The notes: generated from the sequence alone by a model not told the origin. A stretch of 64,000 bases of DNA from Cryptomeria japonica (GCF_030272615.1 NC_081409.1:472246573-472310572), one strand, 5' to 3'; shown: positions 24,573 to 36,890, numbered from the stretch's first letter. A program made the numbers and translations.

Positions 24573-26109
24573 TATTGGCATGTTGGTATAACTGATGGAG
24601 ATGATGGTGTACCGATAAAGGACTGTTGGTGATGATATATTGATGGACTGTTGGTGATGATATAATTATGATATGATGCTTGATGATAAGTTATTTGTGT
24701 TGTCATTGATGGAAACCACATTTGTCCATGTTTGTTTATGCTTGGTATGTCATCTAAGTCTAACGGTTAAGTCTAATTGGTAATGGATTCAAATGGATTG
24801 AGTTGGAAAGCAAAACTACCAAGTGACAGTGAACCGGTAAGCAAGAACAAAGAAGGAGATGGTTGCGGTAGCAATCCGTGTTGAGTCAGTGTTGCGGTTT
24901 AGAATGTGTGCTTATGACATCATAATGAGTCTATGAAATGAACTGCATCATGTTTGGAGAATCAAAAGTCATGTTTTTAATTGAATGTTGTATAATCAGC
25001 TAGGGTTTGAGAACCGGTATCAAGATCTTTGACTAATGATGTTTTATGGTTTGGCGGTGATTCTTTTCATGTTCATAAATTGATGATGATGTGTCAGAAT
25101 CCATGTGAAAAGATAAGATGCTCTTTTGGTGTGTACAAGGATCAAATGTCTTGGGAAGCAGTGAAATACTTAGCAAAATGTGTTAAGGGTTTGATAGCTT
25201 ATCAGATCAATGTGCAGTGATGAGTTATGATCATTCAATGGTTGTAATTGTCTTGTAATTTGTTGTAATTATTTGTATGATGATCTGTAAAGATTTGTAA
25301 TGATTTGATATGATCTATGATGTAGATTCATAATAGCTTAGGGTTTCATAGCTGACCTAATTGTAAAATGTATTTAGGTTGAGTTTTAGAAGGTTAAGTG
25401 TGTCGGTGATCAAAGAAGTGTGTGTGCCAAACCAGATTGAGATGTCTACATGAGAGAAGTAGATTAGAGATGACAAGGATCTGTAATAAAAAGCTATGAA
25501 GTGCTGAGTCTAGATCATTTATCTATTGTTTCCTAATAGTTGCAATAACATTAAAATCCCTTAATCGGGTAGGTCCTAACAGGCCTGATCTTGTAAATCC
25601 TTTCGCCGGGTGGTGCATTAATTTGGGTTTAAATCCTCCAGAAAGGTTACTCCTAACTAGGTAAATCTCCTAACAAAGCTCAGTTGTAAAATCCGTTGAC
25701 CAGGTGACTCCTAATAGGGTCTTCTCTTAACCTAGCATTATTGTAAAGCTCCTAACCTGTCTAGGCTCCTAATAGGGCACATTTTGAAATAGTGCATATT
25801 TTTTGGGTACCAATTCCCATTGTGGTTTTTCCCATTTGGGTTTCCACATAAAAAATCCTTGTGTCCATGTTGTAGATGGATTGTTAAATTGTTCATTTGA
25901 TGTCTTTACTATATTTTCTTAATGATGAACATTTAAGTTGCTACTGGTAATGTTTTGGTAAATATTTTTTGGAGACTGTTTGATAAGCTATCGGTACTAG
26001 TTATGAATTGTTTTTGGTGAAGTGTTTCAGATTGGTAAAAGTTTGCAGTTTACTGTTATCACTAATTCACCCCTCCCCTCTCAGTGTTAATCGGATCCTC
26101 ACATTAACT
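24573..26109 (+). repeat. copia-2 5' LTR
   Basis: It starts TATTGGCATG (the 3' copy has TGTTGGCATG) and ends CACATTAACT. It matches 30570-32094 throughout, with small indels. Confidence 0.94.
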
Positions 26110-26111
26110 AT

Positions 26112-26122
26112 TGGTATCAGAG
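26112..26122 (+). other. copia-2 primer-binding site
   Basis: TGGTATCAGAG is complementary to initiator tRNA-Met. The next base is A instead of the usual C. It lies two bases after the LTR. Confidence 0.88.
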
Positions 26123-26176
26123 AATTAGGTCCTCTTTGTGCAGAATCTTAACCGCATGAGGAAATATCCGAGGAAG

Positions 26177-27438
26177 ATGATGAAGAAAGAGGGTCCCAAA
26201 TTCATTAAGGACAACTACAAAATATCGAGTGATAGAATGAAGATATATATCAAAGGTATGGGTGCTCAGTTTCGATAGCATGTTATTACTCAGTATGTAC
26301 CTCCTACCGGTCCTCTAACTGCAGATCAGTTGAAAGAGCAACAAGAAAATATTCAGGCACTGGAAGCCATAGTAAGTACACTGGCTGATACTGAATATAT
26401 TGATATCCATGGTTTAGAGACTGCTTTTGAAGTTTGGGAGAAGTTAGAATTAATCTATGGTGGTGGTAAGCATGTTCAAAAGGCTAAAGAAGAGAGTCTT
26501 AGAGGAAATTTTGATGATATGAGAATGTTGGAAGGAGAAAATATTACTTAGTATGGAGAGAGGATAAAAGAAGTTGCCGGTGGAATCAAAAGTGATGGTG
26601 GTACTATAGAAGAAGACACTGTTGTGAGTAAGATGCTTAGAACTCTATTACTTTCCTATGCCATCAGAGTGTCTACTATTCAAGAGTTGAGGTCAGTTAC
26701 TAAGGACAAGGTTATTGTTGATTCTTTGATTGGTAAGCTCATTGCTTTTGAGTTAAATAGTTTTGATAACAATGTACCTAAGACAAAATCTTCTTTTCAA
26801 GCATTTGTATCTAGTGTACTGGTGAGAAAAGGAAAAGATGTTTGTCAAAGTCATGAATGCAAGTCAAGTCATCTTGGTGGTAGTAAAGCTGATGTGGAAG
26901 ATGAAGGTAATCTGATGGAATTTGAAGCTCTATTGATTAAAAGACTTCCTAGAGGGACTGGTAAGTACAAAGGTAAGTTTCCTCTCAAATGCTTCTCTTG
27001 TAACAAGATAGGACATATTGCTGCACACTGTCCTAATAATGATCAAAAGGAAATGTTTAGAAAATATAAGGGAAAAGGAAAGAAACAGTGTTTTGTTGCA
27101 GTTGATGAAGGTGCCAATGATGAGGAATCTGAGGATGAAGACAATGAGGAGATTATTTTTGTTGCTGTTAAGGAAGATTTGTCTGATAAGAAGGCTTTAG
27201 TATCTCGCATTGAAAATAATGATGAATGGATTATTGACAATGGTTGCTCACACCACATGACCAGTGATAAGAACGAGTTTATTTCTCTTAAAGAATTTGA
27301 TGGTGGTGTGGTAAGATTTGTAAACTTTTCAACTTGTATGGTTAAAGGTAAAGGTTCTATCTCTTTGAATGGTACAAGTAACATTGATGATGTATTTTGG
27401 GCTGAAGGTTTAAAACATAACTTGTTGAGTGTTGGTTA
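26177..27438 (+). pseudogene. copia-2 gag and protease, broken
   Basis: The reading starts at ATG 26177 (a second in-frame ATG follows at once). Early stops lie near 26277 and at 26549-26551. From 26624 it is open for 271 codons. A CX2CX4HX4C knuckle lies at 26990-27031 (CFSCNKIGHIAAHC), followed by basic and acidic linkers. The protease motif reads DNG instead of DSG; the serine codon is AAT at 27239-27241 (G to A). The frame ends at a TAG at 27437-27439 where Q of SVGQL is expected. Confidence 0.88.
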
Positions 27439-27439
27439 G

Positions 27440-28660
27440 TTGAATGACAAAGGTTATAATCTTGAGTTTAAGAATAGAGTTTGCAGGATCTTAAGATGCA
27501 AAGGAGAACTAATTTCTATTGGTAAGAAAACTAAAGGTAACTTATTCCATCTGAATGCTAATGTGAACAATTGTTTGGTTGCTAAGGTTGAAGATAGCTG
27601 GTTATGGCATATAAGGTTTTGTCATGTGAAATTTGATAATGTGGTTAAGGTTAGAAAATCTAGTATGGTGAGAGGTATGCCACAACTTGTTAAACCAGAC
27701 AATGTGTTGTGTAAAGAATGTTAGTTGGGTAAGATGACTGCATCTTCTTTTAAGATCAAATCTTTTTCTTCTGAGCATGTTCTTGATTTGGTGCACACTG
27801 ACTTATCTGGTCCTATGAGGACTAGAAGTTTTTATGGTGACAAGCATTTCATGATATTTATTGATGATTTTTCTAGAAAGATGTGGGTTACTTTTTTGAA
27901 GGAAAAGTAAGATGCTTTCAGCAAATTCAAGGCATTCAAGGCCTTAGTATAAAAGGAAACTGGTAAGAATCTTAAGTACCTAAGATCTGATCGGGGTGGA
28001 GAGTTTACATCAGATGAGTTTGTGAGATATTGTGATGAAAATAGAATAAAGAGGCAATTATCTGCTCCAAGAACACCACAACAGAACAAAATTACAAAAA
28101 GAAGAAACAAAACCATTGTTGAAGCAACAAGGACTATGCTAATACAGGGAGATGTACCTAAGATGTTTTGGAGAGAAGCAAACAATAATTTTGTATACAC
28201 ATTGAACTAGGTACTGGTGAAGAAAGGTAATGACAAGACACCTTATAAGTTATGGTATGGCAGAACTCCTAGTGTTAGTTACTTCAAAGTTTTTTGCAGT
28301 AGATGTTTTATAAAAAGAGATGATTATATTGGTAAATTTGATGCTAAGAGTGATGAAGGAATATTTCTTGGTTACTCCACTAAGAGCAAAGCTTTCAAGT
28401 GTTACAACAAAAGGACAAAGAAGATTGTGGAGAGTGTGAATGTAAAAGTTGATGAGTACTCTGATGAACTTGATGATGCCAACAAATATGATCAAGCAGA
28501 TGATGAACAAAAAATTGTGTTTATTAAACTGGATGTACACAAAGATGTTTACTAGAACAGTGCAAATAAAGATTCTCAACCGATAGATGAAGAATAAGAA
28601 GAGGTTATAGCACCAGAACATGTAATTCCTAGATATGTAAGGTTAAATCATTCTAAAGAC
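27440..28660 (+). pseudogene. copia-2 integrase, broken
   Basis: The HHCC region (WLWHIRFCHVKFD ... LCKEC) spans about 27598-27724, and a TAG there replaces Q. The first core aspartate is intact in VHTDLSGPM, and the second in LRSDRGGEF near 27990. The catalytic glutamate of the NGVVERRN motif is Lys (AAA 28097-28099). The C-terminal copia region (TPYKLWYGRTPSVSYFKVF) runs to about 28480. Stops at 27908-27910 and 28208-28210 interrupt it. Loss of the glutamate predicts a dead enzyme even without the stops. Confidence 0.87.
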
Positions 28661-28689
28661 TAGATAATAGGTGAGAAGAATGCTAGAGT

Positions 28690-30273
28690 AAGACTAGAAG
28701 GAAAATCCGAGAAAGCTCTTATCTAATTTCTACAGTTGAACCAAAGATAGTTAGAGAAGATCTTAAGAATGATGACTGGTTAAATGCAATGAATAAATAA
28801 CTTGATCAGATTGAGAAAACAACCACTTGGCCACTTGTTCCTAGACCCGATGATAAAAATATGATTGGTACAAAATGGGTATTTAGAAACAAGCTGAATG
28901 AAGATGGAGAAGTTGTTAGAAACAAGGCAAGACTAGTATACAAAGGGTATACACAAGAATAAGGTGAACATTATGGAGAGACCTTTGCACTAGTTGCTAG
29001 GATTGAAGGAGTTAGAATGCTACTTACATTTGCAACTTTTAAAGGTTTTAAAGTCTATCAAATGGATGTAAAGTCAACATTTCTGAATGGTATTCTTGAA
29101 GAAGAGGTGTATATTGAGCAACCAGATGGGTTTTCATTGTCTAAAGATAAGGATACGATATGCAAACTTCATAAGGCATTATATGGATTGAAGCAAGCAC
29201 CAAGGACATGGTTTGAAAGAATTCATGCACATCTGATAAAGATAGGATTTCAGAGAACTAGTGAGGACAACAATATTTATTTGAAGACTGAAGGAGACAA
29301 GATTTTGATTGTAGAAGTATTTGTTGATGATATTATATTTGGTGGAAATGATGATATGATTATGAATTTTGCAGATGAGTTGAAGAAATAATCTGAGATG
29401 TTTCTTATAGGTGAGATAATTTTTTTCATTTGATTGCAAGTCCAACAGAAGAAAGGTCAATTTTTTTATCTATCAGTCTAAGTATATGAAGGAAGTGTTA
29501 AAGACCTTTGGAATGGAAGACTGTAAACCAGTTGGAACACCTATGGTTACCAGTTGTAGATTATCAAAAGAAGATGATTAACCCTTAGTGGATGAGAAGG
29601 AATAGAGGTCCATGATTGGGAAATTGTATTATGTTGTTCATAGTAGACCAGATATTGCCCACGTAGCTGGTTTAGTAGCAAGATTTCAGAAGATCCCTAA
29701 GGAGATACATGTGACAACAATGAAGAGGATATTTAGATATCTTAGAGGGACAGTTGATTATGGATTATGGTATCCATACAGAGGAAATTTTTCTTTGCAG
29801 GTATTCACATATTTTGATTGGGCAGGAAATGTAGATGACCAGAAGAACACAATTGATGGTGTATTATTTCTAGGTGGTAGACTGGTATCTTGGACTAGTA
29901 AGAAACATACATGTATTTCACATTTTACAACTGAAGTAGAGTATGTAGCTACACCCATGAATTGTACACAAGCTATATGGATGAGACATGTCTTGGAAGG
30001 ATTCAAGAAAGATATGATAGAATTAGTGATCTTACATTGTGGTAACACTAGTGCTATAAATATATCCAACAACTCGGTACTGCATGCAAGGCTAAACATA
30101 TTGAGTTGAAGTATCAATTTCTGAGAGAAAGGGTGCCAGAAAAGAATGTGAGATTGGAGCATGTATCTAGTAAAAAGCAATTGGTTGATATATTTACTAA
30201 GCCATTTCCCAAGGCTACCTTTGAATGTCTCAGAGGTATGTTAGGGGTTATACCCCTACCAAAGGTCAACTAA
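28690..30273 (+). pseudogene. copia-2 reverse transcriptase and RNase H, broken
   Basis: The RT begins around 28740 and is best preserved at 29017-29391 (YQMDVKSTFLNG, ALYGLKQAPRTW), with the catalytic box FVDD at 29320-29331. A frameshift and stops follow to about 29610. RNase H runs from 29612 (YVVHSRPDIAH, then YFDWAGNVDDQKN and EVEYVA) with a further frameshift near 30090. The polyprotein would end at TAA 30271-30273. Domain lengths match normal copia. Confidence 0.88.
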
Positions 30274-30352
30274 GAATATGTGGAAGCATCAATCCACTGG
30301 ATTCATTGAATATCTTTCACTGTGGATTGATGAGAAGTGGGATATTCCTTAG

Positions 30353-30569
30353 GGGGAGCAATTGAGATGATGAAAAAAGATGCCTTTGCACCTTTGGCAT
30401 TGCTGTCAAAGGGGGAGAAAAAATATGATAGAGGAAGAAGAGCAATAAAGAACAAAGGAGAAGAACTGATGACTAGACAATGAGTGATGTACAACAGACA
30501 TAACAGGTTTCATGATGAGATTTTGGTGTTGTAGTTTTTGGTGTTGCCATCAATGCCAAAGGGGGAGAT
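30353..30569 (+). repeat. copia-2 polypurine-tract-like blocks
   Basis: GGGGGAG-type blocks occur at about 30353, 30410 and 30561, the last abutting the 3' LTR. The arrangement mirrors that of copia-1 with fewer copies. Confidence 0.72.
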
Positions 30570-32094
30570 TGTTGGCATGTTGGCATAACTGATGGAGATG
30601 ATGGTGTATCGGTAAAGGACTGTTGGTGATGATATATTGATGGACTATTGGTGATGATATAATTATGATATGATGCTTGATGATCAGTTATTTGTGTTGT
30701 CATTGATGGAAACCATGTTTGTTTATGCTTGATATGTCATCTAAGTCTACTAGTTAATTCTAACTAGTAATGTATTGAAATGGATTGAGTTGGAAAGCAA
30801 AACTACCAAGTGATAGTGAACCGGTGAGCAAGAATAGAGGAGATGGTTGTGGTAGTGATCCGTGTTGAGTCAGGTGTTGCAGTTTGGAATGTGTGCTTAT
30901 GGCATCATAATGGGTCTATGACATGAACCACATCATGTTTGGAGAACTGGAAGTTATGTTTGTAATTGACAGTTGTATAATCAATTAGGGTTTGAGAACC
31001 GATATCAAGATCTTTGACCAATGATGTTTTATGGTTTGGCGGTGATTCTTTTCATGTTCATAAATTGATGATGACATGTCAGAATCCATGTGAAAATATA
31101 AGATGCTATTTTGGCATGTACAAGAATCAAATTTCTTGGGAAGCAGTGAAATGCTTAGCATAATCTGTTAAGGGTTTGACAACTTATCAGATCAATGTGC
31201 GGTGATGAGTTATGATCATTCAATTGCTATAATTGTCTTGTAATTTGTCGTAATGATCTATATGATAATCTATAATTATTTGTAATGATCTGATATGATC
31301 TATGATGTAGATTCATTATAGGTTAGGGTTTTTTAACTGACCTAATTATAAAATGTATTTAGGTTGATTTTTAGAAGGTTAAGTGTGTCGGTGATCAGAG
31401 AAGTGTGTGTGCCAAACTAGATTGAGATGTCTATATGAGAGAAGAAAATTGGAGTTGATAAGGATTTGTAATAGCAAGCTATGAAGTGCTGAGTCTAGGT
31501 TATTTATCTATTGTTTTTTAACAGTTTCCAGCAACATTAAAATCCCTTAACTGGGCAGGTCCTAACAGGCCCGATCTTGTAAATCCCTTCACCGGGTGGC
31601 TCATTAATTTGGGTTTAAATCCTCTATTGAGGTTACTCCTAACATGGTAAAGCTCCTAACAGATCTCAGTTGTAAAATCCCTTGATTGTGTGAATCCTAA
31701 CAGGGTCTTCTCTTAAGTGGGCATTGTTGTAAAGCTCCTAACCGGGCTAGGCTCCTAACAAGGCGCATTCCGAAAGAGTGCATATTTTGTGGGTACCAAT
31801 TCCCACCATGGTTTTTTGCATTTGGGTTTCCACATGAAAAATCCTTGTGTTCATGTTGTGGATTGATTGTTAAATTGTTCATTTGATGTCTTTACTATAT
31901 TTTCTTAATGATGAACACTTAAGTTGCTACTAGTAATGTTTTAGTAAATCTGTTTTGGAGATTGTTTGATAAGCTACCGATACTGGTTATGAACTATTTT
32001 TGGTGAAGTATTTTCATATTTGTGAAAGTTTTTAGTTTACTGTTATCACTGATTCACCCCCCCTCTCAGTGTTAACCGGATCCTCACATTAACA
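30570..32094 (+). repeat. copia-2 3' LTR
   Basis: It starts TGTTGGCATG after the purine tract and ends CACATTAACA, followed directly by the CTAAC duplication. It is 1525 bases against 1537 for the 5' copy. Confidence 0.94.
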
Positions 32095-32099
32095 CTAAC
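32095..32099 (+). repeat. Target-site duplication of copia-2, right copy
   Basis: CTAAC is identical to 24568-24572, and element A coding sequence resumes right after it. Confidence 0.93.
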
Positions 32100-33218
32100 A
32101 TGGAGGCTATGCTGCAGAAGGTAGTCTGGTTGTGAGCTTTTGTCCATGATGGATGAGTTCTCAGGATACAATTAGGGGAAGGTCAAGGAGTCAGAGAAGT
32201 ATAAGAAAACTTCATGGGGAACTTACATCTATGTGAGGATTCCATTTGGTTTAACCAATGCTGGTTCAACATTTTAGAGAGCTAGGTGGCATTTGCAGAT
32301 TTGATCAACATAATCATGGTGGTTTATCAAGATGACCTCACTTCTTTCTCAAAATATGCAAAGAATTATTGTGCACATTTGGAGAAAATATTCATAAAGG
32401 CATTAGTATATGGTATTTCACTAAACCCCAAAAAGTGTAATTTTACCGTGACAGAAGGTAAGTTGCTTGGGCATATTGTTTCTAAGGAAGGGGTAACAAT
32501 AGATCTTGAGAGAGTAGCAACAATTGATAAAATTACAATCCCAAAGATAGTTAAGGCAATACAATCATTCTTTGGCCAGATGAACTTTGTCAGGAGGTTT
32601 ACTTCAAATTTTGCAGAGATTGTGAAACCAATTGCCAAGATGTTAAAGAAATGGGATAAGATGGAGTGGACAACTGAGGCATCAGATGCTTTTGCAAACA
32701 TAAAAAGAGACATCAAAGAGGCTCTTGTATTGAAATATTATGAGTATGGTAAACCTTTCCAATTGTTTTCTTTTTCTTCATTCCATACTATTGTAGTAAT
32801 ATCATTGCAGAAGGATGACCAAGGGTTTGAGCAACCCATTACTTTCTTTAGCAAGACTTTACAAGCAATAGAATTAAAGTATGACATTGTTGAGAAACAA
32901 GCGTATGCCTTGGTCAAAGAAGTGAATAATTTCACACCATATTTAATATGTGCTAAAGTTGTTGCATATGTACCAAACACAATAGTAAAGGATGTATTCT
33001 CTCAATTTGAAGTGACAGGGCACAGGGGTAGATGGATCAACATGATTCAAGAATTTAACATAGAGATATTGATTACTAAATTGGTTAGAGGGTTAGGGAT
33101 TGCTGAGCTGATGGCAAAAAATAATGTTGATGTTGATCAAGTGAATAACATGGAGATGTATAGTGACAAGATTACTAGTATAGATGCAATCTCAAAAGTA
33201 TGTGGTAATTCAGGGTGA
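32100..33218 (+). pseudogene. Element A reverse transcriptase (rest) and degenerate RNase H
   Basis: The RT resumes with MEAMLQKVVW and reaches PFGLTNAGSTF, then after a frameshift the catalytic box YQDD at 32325-32336. Thumb motifs follow (GISLNPKKC, KLLGHIVSKEG, AIQSFFGQMNFVRRF). The gypsy RNase H region starts near 32720. It keeps the fold-type pattern (KPFQLFSFSSFHTIVV, ITFFSKTLQAIELKYD, EKQAYALVKE, ending near VRGLGIAEL), but its acidic positions read F/S, Q and P/N rather than D, E and D. This suggests a structural tether rather than a nuclease. The open stretch 32286-33218 is the longest intact piece of element A. Confidence 0.83.
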
Positions 33219-33999
33219 TCTATTTTGGAAAAAAAGAGATGAAATGTTGTTGTTGTGTTTGGGTCAAGATCAGTCAAAGAAGGTCCTTAGAGAAATGAAT
33301 GAAGGTGTTTGTGGCTGACATTTTACAACACATACAACTACTCACAAAGTTTTGAGGGTAGGGTGTTTTTTGATGCTCATACTTACACAAGAAAAGCTAA
33401 GTCTAGCAACAAGAGCCTCCTGAAAATAAAAATAAAAATGCTAGAAAAGAATAAAAGGGTCTGGAATTCAAAGCTTAAATTTGCATTATGGGTCGATAGA
33501 TTGGCAATAAAGAAGGTCATAGGAAAATCCCCATTTGAATTATTTTATGGATCAAACACTAGAATGATAGTGAGTAATCTTTTACCTATTCACAAGTTTA
33601 TGCAATAATATGGTGAAATTGAAGATTGAATGCAGGAGAGGATGGAGCAGCTAGTAGAGCTAGATTAAATTAGTATTGAGGCTAAAACAAAAAACTTAAA
33701 GATGCAACAGAAGGCAAAATATCTTTTTGACAAAAGGACTTTTGAGAGAATGTTCAATGATGGAGATATGACTCTGCAATGGAATGCCAGAGTAGAAGAC
33801 AGATAAAAACATGGGAAGTTTGAGCCATTATAGATTAGTCCATTTGTGATTGCAAAACAAATTTCTTAATTGATTTTCCATGCATAGTATCTTGGGTTTT
33901 GTATATAGTGTATATTTGTAAATATTTGGGCTGGTCTGTGTCCTTTAGTGTAGATCATCATCTTGCTTATCCCTCCCAAGTGTCCCTAACAAGAGCCAC
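33219..33999 (+). pseudogene. Element A integrase remnant with core deleted
   Basis: The N-terminal part (EMNEGVCG, THTTTHKVLRVG) is recognisable near 33290-33360. The next readable segment (LWVDRLAIKKVIGKSPFEL, MQERMEQLVELD, KYLFDKRTF) belongs to the end of the core and the C-terminal domain. The two are joined near 33395, so the D,D-35-E core is missing. The last recognisable residues are near 33865; the remaining ~130 bases up to the LTR are non-coding. I see no clear polypurine tract next to the LTR. Confidence 0.75.
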
Positions 34000-35526
34000 T
34001 ATTAGGACTGCAAAATTTTGCTTTTATTTGTTTTTTCCTAATGAGCTTGCTAGTAGCTTGTCAAAATTAGGTCCATGATTTGGGGTTTTATTTTCATATT
34101 TTTGCTTGCAAAGGTATTTATTAAAGCGTTATTATTTCCCTTAGGATCCCCTTTGTGTGTTGTCCCCTAGTTATAAGGTTTCAATGACCCCTTAGACCCT
34201 CATTTTAAGGTGCACATGGTCAATTTCATGCATTAAGTTTCATGTCCCACTTCCCTGCAAGTTGCTTCTGGGGCTATCTTCTCACATCGCAGGCTTGCAA
34301 AATATGTTATGAGTGACCTAGTGTTTTATTCTACACCCCTGCAAGTCTCTATTGTATTTTTTATTTCTATCGTCGACCTGTGGGCTCTATCTTGAATGGT
34401 TTGCTTCTTAACCCCACACTCCCATGTCAAGTCATATTTTAGCTGATTTACAATGCAAGCCTACAAAAATCTTTAATGAGTCGACTATTGGGAGAACCAA
34501 GTGGCCTTGCAAGGTAGTCATCATTTGTAACTTATGGTGTGGGATCATGGGTTGCATTTTAGTGAGTTAAGGGGAATCTCACATCCCCATGAGATTACTC
34601 ATTCTGGTAGTTTTAAAAATGTGGGCATGCGAAATAGCAAGTGTATATCCCACAGTCCCACAAAGTAGAAGGCAATAGGAAATATGAAAGTGCGGGCGAG
34701 TGGGAGAAGAGGCTCTTAAAAGTACTAAGTGGTAAGTGATACACCTTTCACCCCCGTGGGATGAGGACAAAAGAAAATAGGAAGAATGCGGGCTTGTGGG
34801 AGGATGACTTTGGTATACTGCACTCCCACAAAATGGCATAACATGAGGAAGGAAAGTTCGTGAGAATGCAAGGTGGGTAAAGTGTATAGGGGATCAATAA
34901 GTATTTAGTACCCGCATCTCTGCGTGCACATTTAACAAAAGCTAAAGAGATTAGTAGACCCGTACGTGGTATCAAAGTTAATGAGTATTTTTCCCATAGC
35001 TCTGCAAAGGAAAGATAGAAGGAGATTAAAGGCTTGCGGGTATGCAGTATGCTTCTGATGAATTTTCAAAATGACATTATGGCATCCCAGATACATTAGT
35101 GGAATTCCATGTGGACTTCAAAGCTATCTCAACCATTTTATCAAATTGCATGGATAACATCAAGGGTTGAAATTCAAATTCTAAATATTGCTAACTATGA
35201 AATCAATTAACTCACAACATTTATTGTCCAAGGCACTTTTTTTATGACAATTTTCTGCTGAATTGATCCATAATTAAGACCTTGCATTCAAAATTACATT
35301 TGTGCAATTGAGGAGTGCTGTAGCGAGCTAAAATTGTAGAGAATTTTAGTGGTGCTATATGAATTGGAGTTGTTTCGAGTGTTGAAGTAAGCTAAAAAGT
35401 AGTAAGTGTTCTGTATCCTACTCATAGTTGTAGGAGTGAATTGCAAAGTTTCGAATAAAATTAATTTGTTATTTGTTAGCCCTAAGGTTCTATTTGTTTG
35501 AGATTACAATAGTTCTCCCTATTGCA
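34000..35526 (+). repeat. Element A 3' LTR
   Basis: It starts TATTAGGACTGC and ends TATTGCA, matching 13987-15514 along its whole length at roughly 10 percent divergence by eye. What follows it is not unique flank but sequence like the element's own interior. Confidence 0.82.
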
Positions 35527-35559
35527 TCTTATATGTTTATATCAGATGATGAATTTGTC

Positions 35560-36890
35560 AAGAGGCCAAAATTCAAGGCTTTGTGGTTGCAGGTAGTTGG
35601 TCCACTCAAAAAATCCTAGAGATACAATCTTTAGAGGATCTTAATTTGGATCATGGAACCCCACAAGAAGCTAGGGAAATTGTTAAAGATAGTGGGATGT
35701 TACTCATATTGGGTTGGAATTTGGTAATAATATTTTTGTTTGATCAGATAAGATAGTAGTGTGACCCCACTTTTGTTGTAGAATTTGAAAAGGAGGGAGG
35801 TTACAGTGGGTCAAGATATAGCCCAATGGGCAAAAGCCCCAAGTACTACCAAGCCTAGAGTTTTTATTGGTGTTGAAGAAAGAATAGGGGATGGGGCCAT
35901 TAAAAGGATATTAAATGATACCTCAACTATGGAGGTAGTAACTCTGTCATTGCACTATACCATGTTTTCTTTAGATGTTGTGAAGTTGTAGGAAAAAGAA
36001 AAAATGATATTACAGGAGAGAGTTGAGATACATGAAAGTTATACAAAAATGATGATGAAACTTCCAATGAAGGAAGAAATTGGAAAAGTAGGTGATCACA
36101 CCTTCTCCTGTGATCATCCAGGAAGAGTCATTAAAGAGTGTTGAGGAGATGCAAGCTTTGGAACAAAGATAAGTGACCTTTAGCAACAGGTATAGGCTAG
36201 CGATCAACAAATCTTGAGAATAAAATCGATGGAAAAGGACAAGGTTATAATAGTAATCAACAGAACCTTGTAACATTTGTTAAAATGAATTCTAAGTAGA
36301 ATTGAAGATGTTTGTAATTATTTTTGTATTCTTTCATAAGGGGCCTCTCAGTGCTCCAAGTTCTTGATTGATTTAAAGGAGATTTTTGAAGGGTGGAAAG
36401 CTTTAAGACCAAAAATCAAAGATTCTAATATTGTAGTTTAGTATATGCCAAGGCCACCTCAACCATTATCAAATTTTTGTAGAGCATATGAATCACTTGT
36501 CAGTGAAATTGATTATTTAGAAGATAAAGATGGAGTAATTAGGGAAAGGATGCATAATTTTAATGAGAAAATATTGGACTATTCCTCTTCTTCATAATGA
36601 AAACGCAGAGTTGAAGTCTTTTGATGAATGGAAGGAGTATGAGGATATAATTAATATTTCCATTCAGAAGGTAATAGATAAAAATTACATAAATGAGCCA
36701 ATATATTATTTAGATATAGACAAATTATTTACAACTAACACAACATATTCTAGATTTGTTGCGGGTGGTAGAGTAGTTATTGATACCAAATGCAAAGAGG
36801 CTCCTAACCATGTGTAGTTGTTTAAAAATATTGAGTGGCCAACTGGCTTTGCAGTTCACAGCTGACACGAGAAGCATTGCTTGGTTAAGA
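35560..36890 (+). pseudogene. Second, partial copy of element A's extra ORF
   Basis: From 'agaggccaaaattcaagg' the sequence runs parallel to 17267-18629 with small deletions (for example a ~30-base loss near 35820). Similarity stops abruptly at 36891. In frame it reads the same charged, coiled-coil-prone protein (STTKPRVFIGVEERIGDGAI; DEWKEYEDIINISIQKVID). It begins only ~35 bases after the LTR, whereas in the first copy about 1750 bases separate the LTR from the corresponding point, so an internal deletion is implied. Confidence 0.8.

Larger units (their letters stand above)
24573..32094 (+). mobile_element. Ty1/copia LTR retrotransposon copia-2, complete, nested in element A
   Basis: The element has two ~1.53 kb LTRs, a primer site, gag-protease, integrase, RT, RNase H, three purine blocks and a perfect 5-base target duplication. 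Coding order and many protein segments parallel copia-1, and both use the same type of primer site and GGGGGAG purine tracts, so they are related families. Numerous stops and a few frameshifts make it defective. It inserted into the RT gene of element A and so is younger than that element. Confidence 0.95.
13987..35526 (+). mobile_element. Ty3/gypsy Tat-like element A, carrying nested copia-2
   Basis: Two long direct copies (13987-15514 and 34000-35526) bracket an internal region read as extra ORF, gag, protease, archaeal-type RNase H, RT, degenerate RNase H and integrase remnant, all on the plus strand. RT before integrase makes it Ty3/gypsy; the extra RNase H and extra ORF point to the Tat clade. 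Without copia-2 it is about 14 kb. No matching target duplication flanks the two LTRs (ACAAG against TCTTA), and internal-like sequence follows the second LTR, so the present structure is not a single clean insertion. LTR divergence is higher by eye than that of elements C or copia-1. Confidence 0.82.

Noticed and set aside
34000-35526. Considered as the 5' LTR of element D rather than the 3' LTR of element A
   Set aside because: It follows the integrase tail of element A directly and matches the LTR at 13987. Sharing with a downstream element is possible and is reported as a finding, but cannot be proven here.
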